Positions 55,204-63,297 of a stretch of 64,000 bases of DNA are shown here, in pieces. A model generated the notes under the pieces. It did not search any database and was not told the origin of the DNA. It saw only the letters and a list, made by a program, of their open reading frames with translations. The position numbers were made by a program, and so were the translations under genes. The stretch covers positions 1 through 64,000 of the forward strand of contig CAVUMI010000008.1 in assembly GCA_963742585.1 (NCBI GenBank), given 5' to 3'. Within the stretch, counting starts at the first letter, position 1; every line of letters begins with the position of its first letter. The DNA is from JACDEA01 sp963742585. GTDB taxonomy: Bacteria > Actinomycetota > Acidimicrobiia > Acidimicrobiales > JACDEA01.

Positions 55204-56479
55204 GTGTCCCCCGGTCGACTGCCGGCTTCGCCTCTGTCTCCCTATATGGGTCGTAGGGGTAGTCGGAGAGATTGAGCCAGCCGTCGTCGGTGACGACGTA
55301 CACATTCTCGGACCGGTAGCCGCTGTGGCCCTCGTCCCACACGATGGGCTCGATCACGACGACGGTGCCCTCCTGCAGCACCAACCGCTTGTCGTACGCG
55401 ATGCCGAGATCCGTGCCGACGTACGGCGACTCGGCGCTGTCGAGGCCGAGCCCGTGGCCGAGGTAGAAATGCGACATCCAGGGGCGGTCGCCGTCACACA
55501 CGTCGAACGCCGCCGCGGTGAGGTCGGCCGCGCTGACTCCGGCGCGGAGGACCGCGAGCACCGCATCGTTGATCTCCTGCCACTGCCGGTACTGCCCCTG
55601 CTGGCGCGCGGTCGGATCTGTTCCCACGACCCACGTGCGGCCGAAGTCGGAGTGGTACCCGCCGTGCATGATCCCGGTGTCGACCCAGAGCACGTCGCCC
55701 TCGGCCAACTCGCGCTCGGTGCTCAACAGCGGGCACGGGATATCGCCATGCGTCGTCCATGGCAGCTCGGCCTGCGTCTTCGGCATCACTTGCCAGATGG
55801 GGTCGAGGACATTCGCCTCGGCGCCCAGCTCGAACACGCGGTGCAGGAACGCCGCGGTCAGGTCCACCTGGCGGGCGCCCGGTACGAGTCGCGCCTGCAC
55901 CTCGGTCATGGCCTGCTCGGTGATCCACAAGCTGTGTCGCAAGCAGGCCAGCTCGTCCGGGGTCTTGACGAACCGGGCCGGAGTCATCACGTCGCTGGCG
56001 CTGCGCGGCGGCCAGTCGGCGAACAGCAGCTTGGGGTTGTGATGGATTGCGCCGGTGAGGTCATCGATCGCCACCGTCGCGGTGGCCGGCACGAGATCGG
56101 CCAGCGTCTTGGCGAACGCCTCGACGCCTTCGGCAAAGTCGAGATACGTCGGGCCGTGGAGGTGGGCGTCGTCGAGGTCGAGCTCGCCCGCCGCGTCGTC
56201 GCGGAACGGCGTGAAGAGATGCGGGGAGTCATCGCCGGCCACCACCACTGCGACCGGCCGCTCGACATTGGCGCGGCCGGCGTCGCTGAGTGGCCAACTA
56301 GCGCCCGTCGCGTACGAGACGTTGCTGTTGCCCAGCAGCAGCAGCGCGTCGACGCCCTTGTCGGCCATCGCTGCGCGCAATCGGGCACCGCGCTCGCGGC
56401 GCATGCGCGCCAGGTCCGGCTGCGCCGGAATGTCGAAGCCGCCCGGTCGCCTACCGGCGTTGCCTCCGGCTCCCTCCAT
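55193..56479 (-). CDS. M24 family metallopeptidase (Xaa-Pro peptidase-like)
   Basis: A 428-residue M24 enzyme with the complete ligand set: Asp in VLWVDTGIMHGGYHSDFGRT (both Asp), His in YLGHGLGLD, and Glu in VVVIEPIV and SENVYVV. It also has the creatinase N-domain (ADKGVDALLLLGNSNVSYAT). Its N-terminus EGAGGNAGRRP and its C-terminus YRETEAKPAVDR are read from 33-bp repeats. ATG 56479 overlaps the stop of the amidohydrolase (TGATG). Together with the metal-less paralog downstream it suggests cleavage of an amide or amidine substrate. Confidence 0.88.
   Translation of the reverse strand: MEGAGGNAGRRPGGFDIPAQPDLARMRRERGARLRAAMADKGVDALLLLGNSNVSYATGASWPLSDAGRANVERPVAVVVAGDDSPHLFTPFRDDAAGELDLDDAHLHGPTYLDFAEGVEAFAKTLADLVPATATVAIDDLTGAIHHNPKLLFADWPPRSASDVMTPARFVKTPDELACLRHSLWITEQAMTEVQARLVPGARQVDLTAAFLHRVFELGAEANVLDPIWQVMPKTQAELPWTTHGDIPCPLLSTERELAEGDVLWVDTGIMHGGYHSDFGRTWVVGTDPTARQQGQYRQWQEINDAVLAVLRAGVSAADLTAAAFDVCDGDRPWMSHFYLGHGLGLDSAESPYVGTDLGIAYDKRLVLQEGTVVVIEPIVWDEGHSGYRSENVYVVTDDGWLNLSDYPYDPYRETEAKPAVDRGTRAD
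55212..55244 (+). repeat. Dispersed 33-bp repeat, copy 5
   Basis: Contains GCCGGCTTCGCCTCTGTCTC. It encodes the C-terminal segment of the M24 protein (ETEAKPAVD) and lies nine bases upstream of the next gene's GTG. Confidence 0.6.
56444..56476 (+). repeat. Dispersed 33-bp repeat, copy 6
   Basis: Ends TTGCCTCCGGCTCCCTC. Read on the minus strand it supplies the first residues (EGAGGNAGRRP) of the M24 metallopeptidase. Confidence 0.65.
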
Positions 56480-57558
56480 CACAAACCGAGGAAGCGCTTG
56501 ATGTTGGAACTGGCGATCTTGGCCGCCGCCTCGGGGCCGACGGCGTCGACCACGGTGGCCAGCGACTGCTCCGAGTAGCCGAACGTGCTCTCGTTGTGCG
56601 GGTAGTCCGCCGACCACATCACCCGGTCGACACCGATGCGCTCGATCAGCTCGAGGCCGAGCGGGTCGACCATGAACGACGCGTGCATGTGGTTCTCCCA
56701 GTACCACCCGACGTCGTGCTCGATGTCGTGCCCCATGTGCTTGAGCGACGCGTACAAATGCTCGCCGTCCTGGATGGCCGGGGGAATCCAGTTGATCCCG
56801 CCCTCGAACCATCCGATCCGCAGGCCGGGGTGACGGTCGAGGATGCCGCCGAACAGGTAGCGCCCGAACATCTCGCGGAAGGGCGCCACGTTGTGCATCA
56901 TGCTGACGAGGATGCTGTTGTCCTCGCACGGCGACGACAGCGGGGACTCGCCGATGTGGTGCGACACCGGGAGGCCGCTCTCCTCGATGGCCTCCCACAC
57001 CGGCGACATGGCGGCGCTGTTGTAATCGATGCGCTTCCCGTCGTCGTCCTTGCCCGGGCTCAGCGGCATGAGAAAGGTCTTGATGCCGAGTTCCTTCATG
57101 TGGTCGAGCGACCGGCGCGCCGCGTCTCCGTCCCACCAACTGATGACACCGACGCCGTAGAACCGCCCGTTGGCGCGTTCTTGCAACTCGGCGATGTACT
57201 CGTTGTAGATACGGAAGCACAGCTCGCGGATGGCCTTGTCGGGCCATCCCATCAGAGCGAGCATGGCATTGGGGAACGCCAGCTCCTTGTGAATGCCGTC
57301 CGACTCGAGTTCGGCGATGCGGGCGTCGATGTCCTTGGTTGTCGCGCCGTCGAGCGGGTCGTACTGCATCAGCACCGCGTTGAAGTCGTGGGGAAGGAAG
57401 GTCTTGCCCCCCATGGCCAGCGTCCACGCGCCGTCGTAGTGGATCACCCGCGGCGCCGCGTCCTTCAGCGACTCGGGGAACCGCTCGTAGAAGATGTCCT
57501 CGGCCAGCGAGATGTGGTCGTCGGCCGAGAACACTTCGGTGCCGGGCGGGAGACCCAC
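56479..57558 (-). CDS. Amidohydrolase-2 family protein (ACMSD-like)
   Basis: A 359-residue metal-dependent enzyme, fourth of this family in the window. Metal motif Asp13-x-His15 in FSADDHISLAED; VSHHIGESPLSS carries a metal His; MWSADYPHNESTF is the catalytic Asp region. The start is GTG 57558. It is the promoter-proximal gene of the minus-strand run that continues through the M24 proteins, enoyl-CoA hydratase, CoA-transferase, MarR, LLM and DsbA. It is divergent from the KstD-like gene with a GACGTC-type site between. Confidence 0.87.
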   Translation of the reverse strand: MGLPPGTEVFSADDHISLAEDIFYERFPESLKDAAPRVIHYDGAWTLAMGGKTFLPHDFNAVLMQYDPLDGATTKDIDARIAELESDGIHKELAFPNAMLALMGWPDKAIRELCFRIYNEYIAELQERANGRFYGVGVISWWDGDAARRSLDHMKELGIKTFLMPLSPGKDDDGKRIDYNSAAMSPVWEAIEESGLPVSHHIGESPLSSPCEDNSILVSMMHNVAPFREMFGRYLFGGILDRHPGLRIGWFEGGINWIPPAIQDGEHLYASLKHMGHDIEHDVGWYWENHMHASFMVDPLGLELIERIGVDRVMWSADYPHNESTFGYSEQSLATVVDAVGPEAAAKIASSNIKRFLGL

Positions 57559-57637
57559 CGCGCCGGTGGCGCTACCGTGCCGATCCTTCGGAGGACCAAA
57601 GCCTTCGCGGGGATAGGTGAGTTTCGTATGTCCAGTT

Positions 57638-57657
57638 TTAGTTTGACGTCGTAGTAT
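57638..57657 (+). promoter_or_regulatory. GACGTC-type operator upstream of the KstD-like gene
   Basis: TTAGTTTGACGTCGTAGTAT matches the reverse complement of 61397-61416 at 17 of 20 positions. It contains plausible -35/-10-like stretches (TTGACG, TAGTAT) and lies seven bases before the ATG at 57664. Confidence 0.6.
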
Positions 57658-57663
57658 CTGTCA

Positions 57664-59328
57664 ATGTCCTCCGGTCGCCTTGCGTCTTCGCCTCCGGCTC
57701 CCTCAGCGGTGGCGGTGGCGGTGGCAGACGTGATCGTCGTGGGGAGCGGGGCGGCCGCGCTGGCTGCGGCCCTGTCGGCCCACGATGCCGGCGCCACGGT
57801 CACCGTGGTCGAGCGGGCCGACAGCGTCGGCGGCACGACGGCGGTCTCGGGCGGCGGCGTGTGGATGCCCGGCAACCACGTCTCCGGCGCCGACGACTCG
57901 CGTGAAGCAGCGCTCGCCTACATGGCGCGCCTGAGCCGCCGGGCGCACACCGGCTGAGATGCTTGACCGCTACGTGGACGAGGGGCCGGCGATCCTCGCC
58001 GGCCTCGAGCAGCGCACGCAGGTTCGCTTCGCGGCGATCGACTGGCCGGATTACCACCCGGAGATGGACGGCGCCCGCGCTTCGGGCCGGATGGTCGAGC
58101 CCGCGCTGTTCGACACCAATCTCTTGGGCGACTGGGCCAGCAAGCTGCGGCGGGCACCGGTGCTCGGTCTCCCCCTCACCCTGCAGGAATCGACTGTCGA
58201 CTGGCGGCCGTCCTACACACCGGAGCGCTACGACGGGCCCGAGATCAAGCGGCGGGTCGCCGCGGGGCAGGTCACGTGTGGTCAGGCCCTCGTCGGCGGG
58301 CTGCTCGCCGGCTGCCTGGCGCGCGGCATCGAGCCGTTGCTCGGCACCCGCGCCATCGAGCTCATGCAGCGCGACGGCGCCATCGCCGGGTTGGTGACCG
58401 AGCAGGATGGCAAGCGCGTCGACCTACCCGCCGCGAGCCGTGGTGCTGGCCTCGGGCGGCTACGAATGGAACGCCGAACTGTGCTCGCGGTTCCTGCCCG
58501 GCCCGCTGACGCATCCGACCAGCCCGCCGGCCAACGAAGGTGACGCGCTGCTGATGGCGATGGAGGTTGGTGCCGACCTAGCGAACATGAACGAGGCCTG
58601 GTGGTACCCGGCCGGCGTGGTGCCCGACGAGCAGTACGACGGTCGCCAGCTGTCGCGCTTCATCGCCGTCGAGCGCACGGCGCCCCACTCGATCATGGTG
58701 GACCGGTTCGGCCACCGCTTCGTGAACGAGGCGGCCAACTACAACGACATGCAGAAGGCGTTCTTCGCGTTCGACGCCAACGAGGCCGCGCCCCGCCATC
58801 TCCCCTGCTGGGTGATCTTCGATCAGCGATACCGGTCGACGCTACCCCGTCATCAACGTGCGGCCCGGTGGGCGGGATCCCGATTGGTTGATCGTCGGCG
58901 AAACACTCGACGGCGTCGCCGAGAAGGCGGGCATCGACGCGATCGGGCTGCGGGAGACGGTGCAGCGGTGGAACGGGCTCGTGGCCGACGGCCGCGACCG
59001 TGACTTCGGCCGCGGCGACAGCTTCTACGACCGGTTCCACGGCGACCCGACGGCGAGCCACCCGAACCTGGGCACCATTGAACAGCCGCCGTATTACGCG
59101 CTGCCCGTGTATCTCGGTGCGGTCGGCACGAGCGGTGGCCCGCGGATCGACGCCAACGGCCGGGTGCAGCACGTGCGCGACCGCCCGATCCCCGGGCTCT
59201 ACGGCGCCGGCAACGCGGTCGCCAGCCCGTCGGGGCCCGCATACTTCGGTGGCGGCACCACCATCGGCATGGGGCTCGTGTGGGGCCACATCGCCGGTGC
59301 CGACGCGGCAGCATTCACCCATGGGTGA
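57664..59328 (+). CDS. FAD-dependent dehydrogenase, 3-ketosteroid delta1-dehydrogenase (KstD)-like, three frameshifts
   Basis: A flavoprotein of about 550 residues of the fumarate reductase/KstD family. FAD motif DVIVVGSGAAALAAAL and RADSVGGTTAVSGGGVWMPG come first, then QVTCGQALVGGLLAGC, VVLASGGYEWN, NEAANYNDMQKAFFAFD and the C-terminal YYALPVYLGAVGTSGGPRID then LYGAGNAVASPSGPAYFGGG. The parts are in three frames: one surplus base near 57937, one shift near 58431 and one surplus base near 58838. Each join restores family sequence (SAGRTPAEMLDRY; RAVVLASGG; RYPVINVRPGGRDP). The N-terminus includes a 33-bp repeat; GTG codons near 57714-57720 are alternative starts. Confidence 0.82.
57672..57704 (+). 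repeat. Dispersed 33-bp repeat, copy 7
   Basis: Ends GTCTTCGCCTCCGGCTCCCTC minus its first base in length; core CTTCGCCTCCGGCTCCCTC. If ATG 57664 is used it encodes a Ser/Pro/Ala-rich leader ahead of the FAD motif. It differs from copy 1 (5294) at only two positions. Confidence 0.65.
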
Positions 59329-60085
59329 ACTCGAGGGCAAAGTCGCGGTTGTCACCGGCGGCGCCAACGGCATCGGCCGGGCGATCGTCGACCGCTTTGT
59401 CGGCGAGGGCGCGCAGGTCGTCATCGCCGACATCAGCGAGCCCGACGGCGACACGGTCGCGTTCAAGCAGACCGATGTCACCGACGCCGAGCAGGTGCAA
59501 TCGCTCGTCGACTTCGCCGTCGAGCGCTTCGGCGGCCTTCATGTGCTGGTGAACAACGCCGGTGTGGCCAGCACCATGACCCGCTTCCTGCACGACGAAC
59601 TGAGCGACTTCAGCCGGGTGATGGATGTCAACGTGTTCGGCGTGATGCTCGGAAGCCAGCGCGCCGCCCGGTACATGAAGGATCACGGCGGCGGGTCGAT
59701 CATCAGCATCGCGTCGACTGCCGGGATCCAGCCTGGCCATGGCCTCATCTCGTACCGGGCGTCGAAGGCGGCGGTGATCCACGTCAGCAAGTCGATTGCC
59801 CTCGACGTCGCCCAGTACGGCATCCGCGTCAACTGCATCGTGCCCGGCCAGATCCGCACCGCGATGAACGCCGACAGCTACGACATGGATGCGGTCATGC
59901 AGTTCACCCAGCCCTTGCCGCGCCGGGGCCAGGCCGAGGACGTCGCCAACGCCGCGGTCTTTCTCGCCAGCGAGCGCGCCGCCCACGTGACCGGCATCGT
60001 GCTACCGGTCGACGGCGGGACCACCACCGGCCCTCCCGCCTCCCAGCTGAAGCACATGCTGAACCCCAACCCTCCGGCGAACTGA
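59321..60085 (+). CDS. SDR family oxidoreductase
   Basis: A 254-residue classical SDR: VVTGGANGIGRAIVDRF, TDVTDAEQVQSLVD, VNNAGVAS, SIASTAGIQPG with Ser, YRASKAA with Tyr-x3-Lys, and VTGIVLPVDGG. ATG 59321 overlaps the end of the KstD-like gene by 8 bp, so they are co-translated; a hydroxysteroid- or alcohol-dehydrogenase step is plausible. Its stop lies in the left arm of the 26-bp terminator-like inverted repeat. Confidence 0.92.
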   Translation: MGELEGKVAVVTGGANGIGRAIVDRFVGEGAQVVIADISEPDGDTVAFKQTDVTDAEQVQSLVDFAVERFGGLHVLVNNAGVASTMTRFLHDELSDFSRVMDVNVFGVMLGSQRAARYMKDHGGGSIISIASTAGIQPGHGLISYRASKAAVIHVSKSIALDVAQYGIRVNCIVPGQIRTAMNADSYDMDAVMQFTQPLPRRGQAEDVANAAVFLASERAAHVTGIVLPVDGGTTTGPPASQLKHMLNPNPPAN

Positions 60086-60143
60086 CAGGCAAAGCGCGCC
60101 CTACTCCACGCGCCCTATAGGGCGCGCTTTGCCTGTCAGTTCG
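60078..60143. terminator. Bidirectional 26-bp inverted repeat between convergent genes
   Basis: Perfect 26-bp arms (60078-60103 and 60118-60143; core ACAGGCAAAGCGCGCC) around a 14-nt loop. It contains the stop codons of both convergent genes (SDR 60085 and P450 60136). No T-tract follows; factor-independent actinobacterial terminators often lack one. Confidence 0.8.
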
Positions 60144-61380
60144 GTGCGAAGTTCAGGTTGAGGTGGGCGAGGCCGCGCAGGAAGTAGGTCGGTAGGTACT
60201 CGTAGCGGCGGGCGTCGGCCGGGCCGTGCGCGTCCTCGGAGATTGCGATGTTGGCGGTGCGATCGAGCAGCCGGTTGACCGAGACCCGGCCCTCGGCCCG
60301 GGCGAGGTGGGCGCCGGCGCAGTGGTGGATGCCATGGCCGAAGGCGACGTGGTACTTGGCGTTGGCGCGATCGATGTCGAACTCGTTGGGGTTTTCGAAC
60401 AGCGTCGGATCGCGATTGGCGGCGCCGGGCAGCAGCAGCATCGTGCTGCCGGCGGGGACATCGACACCGGCGACTGTTGCCCGTTTCCGGGCCATACGGA
60501 ATTGCGCCCGCAGCGGGCTCTCGAACCGCAGCGTCTCCTCGATGAAGTTCGGAATGCGGTCCCGATCCTCTCGCAGCGCCTTCTGGATGTCGGGGCGTTC
60601 GGCGATCACCCGTAGCGCGAACGAGAGCAGGCGCACCGTCGTCTCCTGACCGCCGGTGAAAAGGTTGGCCGCAAGAAGGGCGACGTCGTTGACTTCGGGC
60701 ATCGACCCGTCGGGAAACGTGGCTAGCGCCATCGCCGTCATGATGTCGTCGCGCGGGTTGCGGCGACGGTCCTCGATGTACGCGCTGAACTGCTCGTAAA
60801 GGAACTCGAGCGGCTTGTGCCCGACCTCTCCGGGCAGCTTCGCGAGCCGGGCGGTGAACATGCCGTGGTCCGCCTCGGGCACGCCCTCGAGCTCGGCCAC
60901 CACGACGAGGGTGAACGGCGCCGCGAAGGCCCGGATGAACTCGCACGTTCCCTTGTCGAGGAACTGGTCGAGCTGGCGATCGGCGTATCGCCACATGAAC
61001 TCCTCGTTCTCCCGGAGCCGCCCGGGTGTGAGCAACCGCATCAGCAGCGATCGGTGGGCGGTGTGCCGGGGCGGGTCGAAGGCCGGCAGCTGGTCGCTGA
61101 ACGGCAGCTCGTCCCGATACGTGTCGATGATCTTGCTGACATCCTCACCCTCGAACGGGACCGGGAACTTCTTGAACGGACCGCTCACCGCGTTGCACGA
61201 CGAGAACGTGGCCGCGTCGTTGTAGACGGAGAGCGCTTCCTCGTGGCCAGTCACCATGAAGACGCCGTAGTGGGGCTCCTGCCAGACCGGCGACTTGCTC
61301 CGCACCGCGTCGAAGTAGGAATAGGGATCGTCCTGGACGGGCCGGTCGCGGAAGAAGTTCGTAGCCTCGATGTCGATCAT
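60136..61380 (-). CDS. Cytochrome P450
   Basis: A 414-residue P450 with FTGGQETT (241-248), ExxR in EETLRFESP and heme loop FGHGIHHCAGAH with Cys354. It is a paralog of the enzymes at 18827 and 41884 (DPYSYFDAVR, FDPPRHTAHRSLLMRLLTP). ATG 61380 is 17 bp from the GACGTC palindrome that also controls the divergent ketopantoate-reductase-like gene. The hydroxylated product may feed the adjacent SDR and KstD-like steps. Confidence 0.95.
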   Translation of the reverse strand: MIDIEATNFFRDRPVQDDPYSYFDAVRSKSPVWQEPHYGVFMVTGHEEALSVYNDAATFSSCNAVSGPFKKFPVPFEGEDVSKIIDTYRDELPFSDQLPAFDPPRHTAHRSLLMRLLTPGRLRENEEFMWRYADRQLDQFLDKGTCEFIRAFAAPFTLVVVAELEGVPEADHGMFTARLAKLPGEVGHKPLEFLYEQFSAYIEDRRRNPRDDIMTAMALATFPDGSMPEVNDVALLAANLFTGGQETTVRLLSFALRVIAERPDIQKALREDRDRIPNFIEETLRFESPLRAQFRMARKRATVAGVDVPAGSTMLLLPGAANRDPTLFENPNEFDIDRANAKYHVAFGHGIHHCAGAHLARAEGRVSVNRLLDRTANIAISEDAHGPADARRYEYLPTYFLRGLAHLNLNFAPN

Positions 61381-61396
61381 GGCTGGATCCCTCGAA

Positions 61397-61416
61397 ATAG
61401 TATGACGTCAAACTAT
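61397..61416. promoter_or_regulatory. GACGTC-type near-perfect 20-bp palindrome at a divergent promoter
   Basis: ATAGTATGACGTCAAACTAT, palindromic except for one mismatched pair. It sits between the P450 start (61380) and directly abuts the ATG at 61417. It shares 17 of 20 positions with the site at 57638 when reversed. Confidence 0.65.
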
Positions 61417-62337
61417 ATGAAGATCGGGGTCGTGGGAACCGGGGCGATGGGCTCGGTGTATGCCGGGCTTTTGGGCCGCGCCGGCCACGAGGTGTGGGCC
61501 ATCGACACGTGGCAGGAACATCTCGATGCGATCGCGACGTCGGGTCTGCATGTGTCCGGCGCCAGCGGGACCTATGTCGTCGGCGATATCAACATCGGGC
61601 GGTCGCCCGCCGATGCCGGTCCGTGCGACATCTGGATCATCGCCACGAAGGCGATGGATGTCGACGAGGCCGCCACCAGCGTCGCCGCGCTCCTGCGGCC
61701 GGACAGCGTGGTGATGGCGTTCCAGAATGGGCTCGGGGCGGGTGAACGCGTCGCCCGTCACGTGCCCGAGGACCAGGTGCTGATCGGCATCGCCGAGGGG
61801 TTCGGCTCCTCCGTTCCCGCGCCAGGCCACGTCCACCACAACGGCATGCGGATGATCCGGCTCGGCGAGCTGCACGGCGGCATGACCGAACGCCTCGGCC
61901 GGATGGAGCAACTGTGGCAGGACGCCGGCTTCATCGCGCAGGCCTTCGCCGACCTTCCACTCATGGTCTGGGAGAAGTTCCTCTGCAACGTCACGCTGAG
62001 CGCGCCGACCGCGACCTTCGACGTGACCGTGGGCGAGCTGATGGCCAACCCGGAGGCATGGGCGGTTGCCCTCGGCTGCATGTGGGAGGCCTACCGTGTG
62101 GCGCAGGCCAAGGGGATCACCTTCCCGTTCGCCGACCCGGTGCAGTACGTGACCGAGTTCGCGGCGACGATCCCGAATGCCAGTCCCTCGCTGCGGCTCG
62201 ACCACCTCGCCGGGCGCCCGGCCGAGATCGACGCGATCAACGGCCAGGTCGTCGCACTCAGCCGCGAGCTGGGACTCGAGGCCCCGTACAACGAAACGCT
62301 CTGCGCAATCCTCCGCCAGCGCGAATCAAATTTCTAA
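61417..62337 (+). CDS. Ketopantoate reductase-like (PanE/ApbA family) oxidoreductase
   Basis: A 306-residue NADPH-dependent dehydrogenase of the ApbA fold: VVGTGAMGSVYAGLLGRAGH, IIATKAMDVDEAA, FQNGLGAGERVARH and the C-terminal domain MVWEKFLCNVTLSAPTATFD with Lys, then SPSLRLDHLAGRPAEIDAIN. Inside a catabolic island it may reduce a keto-acid or act as a hydroxyacyl dehydrogenase rather than in pantothenate synthesis. ATG 61417 abuts the operator, implying a leaderless mRNA. It ends 12 bp inside the convergent quinone oxidoreductase. Confidence 0.88.
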   Translation: MKIGVVGTGAMGSVYAGLLGRAGHEVWAIDTWQEHLDAIATSGLHVSGASGTYVVGDINIGRSPADAGPCDIWIIATKAMDVDEAATSVAALLRPDSVVMAFQNGLGAGERVARHVPEDQVLIGIAEGFGSSVPAPGHVHHNGMRMIRLGELHGGMTERLGRMEQLWQDAGFIAQAFADLPLMVWEKFLCNVTLSAPTATFDVTVGELMANPEAWAVALGCMWEAYRVAQAKGITFPFADPVQYVTEFAATIPNASPSLRLDHLAGRPAEIDAINGQVVALSRELGLEAPYNETLCAILRQRESNF

Positions 62338-63297
62338 GACGACCTTCCCGATGGCCCGTCCGTCGGCGACGAACTTCATCGCCTCGACCACGTCGTCGAG
62401 CGCGAACGTCGCGCCGATATAGGGCGAGACCCGTCGCGACGCGAGCAGCTCCAGCAGGTCGGCCTCGTTCCGGGCCGCCTCGTCGGGCAAGTGCGTCATG
62501 AACGACAGGAACTCGAAGCCGAGGATGGACACGCCCTTCAGCAACACGAGATTCAAAGGGATGCGGGGGATCGTTCCTGAGGCGTAACCCACGGTGACGA
62601 ACCGGCCCGCCCACCGCAGCGACCGCAGCGCCGGCTCGGCCAGATCGCCACCGACCGGGTCGACCACGACATCGGCACCCGCCGGCAGCGCGTCGCGCAA
62701 GGCCTGCCGGAGGTCGCCGGCGCGATGGTTGATCAGGATGCTGGCCCCCTGGGCCCTGGCTACGTCGAGCTTGTCGCTTGACGATGCGACTGCCGTGACC
62801 GTCGCGCCAAGGATGCTCGCCAGCTGCACCGTGGCCAACCCGACGCCACCACCAGCTCCGAGAACTACGACGTTCTCGCCGGGCTGCACCCGGGCCACCG
62901 AACGCAGCACGTTGTACGCGGTGCGGTGGGCGACACCGAACGCGGCGGCGGCGCGCTCGTCGACACCGTCGGGAATGGCCGTGAGTGACGCCGCCGCCAC
63001 GGTTACCTCCTCGGCGAACGCGCCCACGAGCACCGTGCCGAACACGCGGTCGCCGACCGCGAGTTCGCCGACGCCCTCCCCGGCCGCGTCGACCACGCCA
63101 GCGAACTCGCTGCCGGGAACGAACGGGAGCGACGCGCTGAGCTGATACTTGTTGGCGACGACGAGCACGTCGGGGAAGTTCACCGCGGCGGCGGCGATGC
63201 GCACCCGAACCTGGGCGGGGCCCGGTGTCGGTGATGGAAGGTCGTCGACGGCGATGACGTCGGGCGCGCCATATGACCGGCAGACCGCGGCCCGCAT
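62326..63297 (-). CDS. NADPH:quinone oxidoreductase family (zinc-free MDR) protein
   Basis: A 323-residue medium-chain dehydrogenase. PSPTPGPAQVRVRIAAAAVN, FPDVLVVANKYQ and FVPGSEFAGVVDAAGEGVGE form the N-domain; VVVLGAGGGVGLATVQLASI is the Rossmann motif. The structural zinc cysteines are absent, typical of quinone oxidoreductase and enoyl reductase relatives. The ATG 63297 overlaps the stop of the upstream enoyl-CoA hydratase (TGATG). A crotonobetainyl- or enoyl-CoA reductase role is possible. Confidence 0.9.
   Translation of the reverse strand: MRAAVCRSYGAPDVIAVDDLPSPTPGPAQVRVRIAAAAVNFPDVLVVANKYQLSASLPFVPGSEFAGVVDAAGEGVGELAVGDRVFGTVLVGAFAEEVTVAAASLTAIPDGVDERAAAAFGVAHRTAYNVLRSVARVQPGENVVVLGAGGGVGLATVQLASILGATVTAVASSSDKLDVARAQGASILINHRAGDLRQALRDALPAGADVVVDPVGGDLAEPALRSLRWAGRFVTVGYASGTIPRIPLNLVLLKGVSILGFEFLSFMTHLPDEAARNEADLLELLASRRVSPYIGATFALDDVVEAMKFVADGRAIGKVVLEI

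Noticed and set aside
61417..62337. Pantothenate biosynthesis panE
   Set aside because: The fold is right, but the gene is isolated from panB/panC and controlled with P450 and KstD-like genes, so a catabolic role is more likely; the symbol is withheld.
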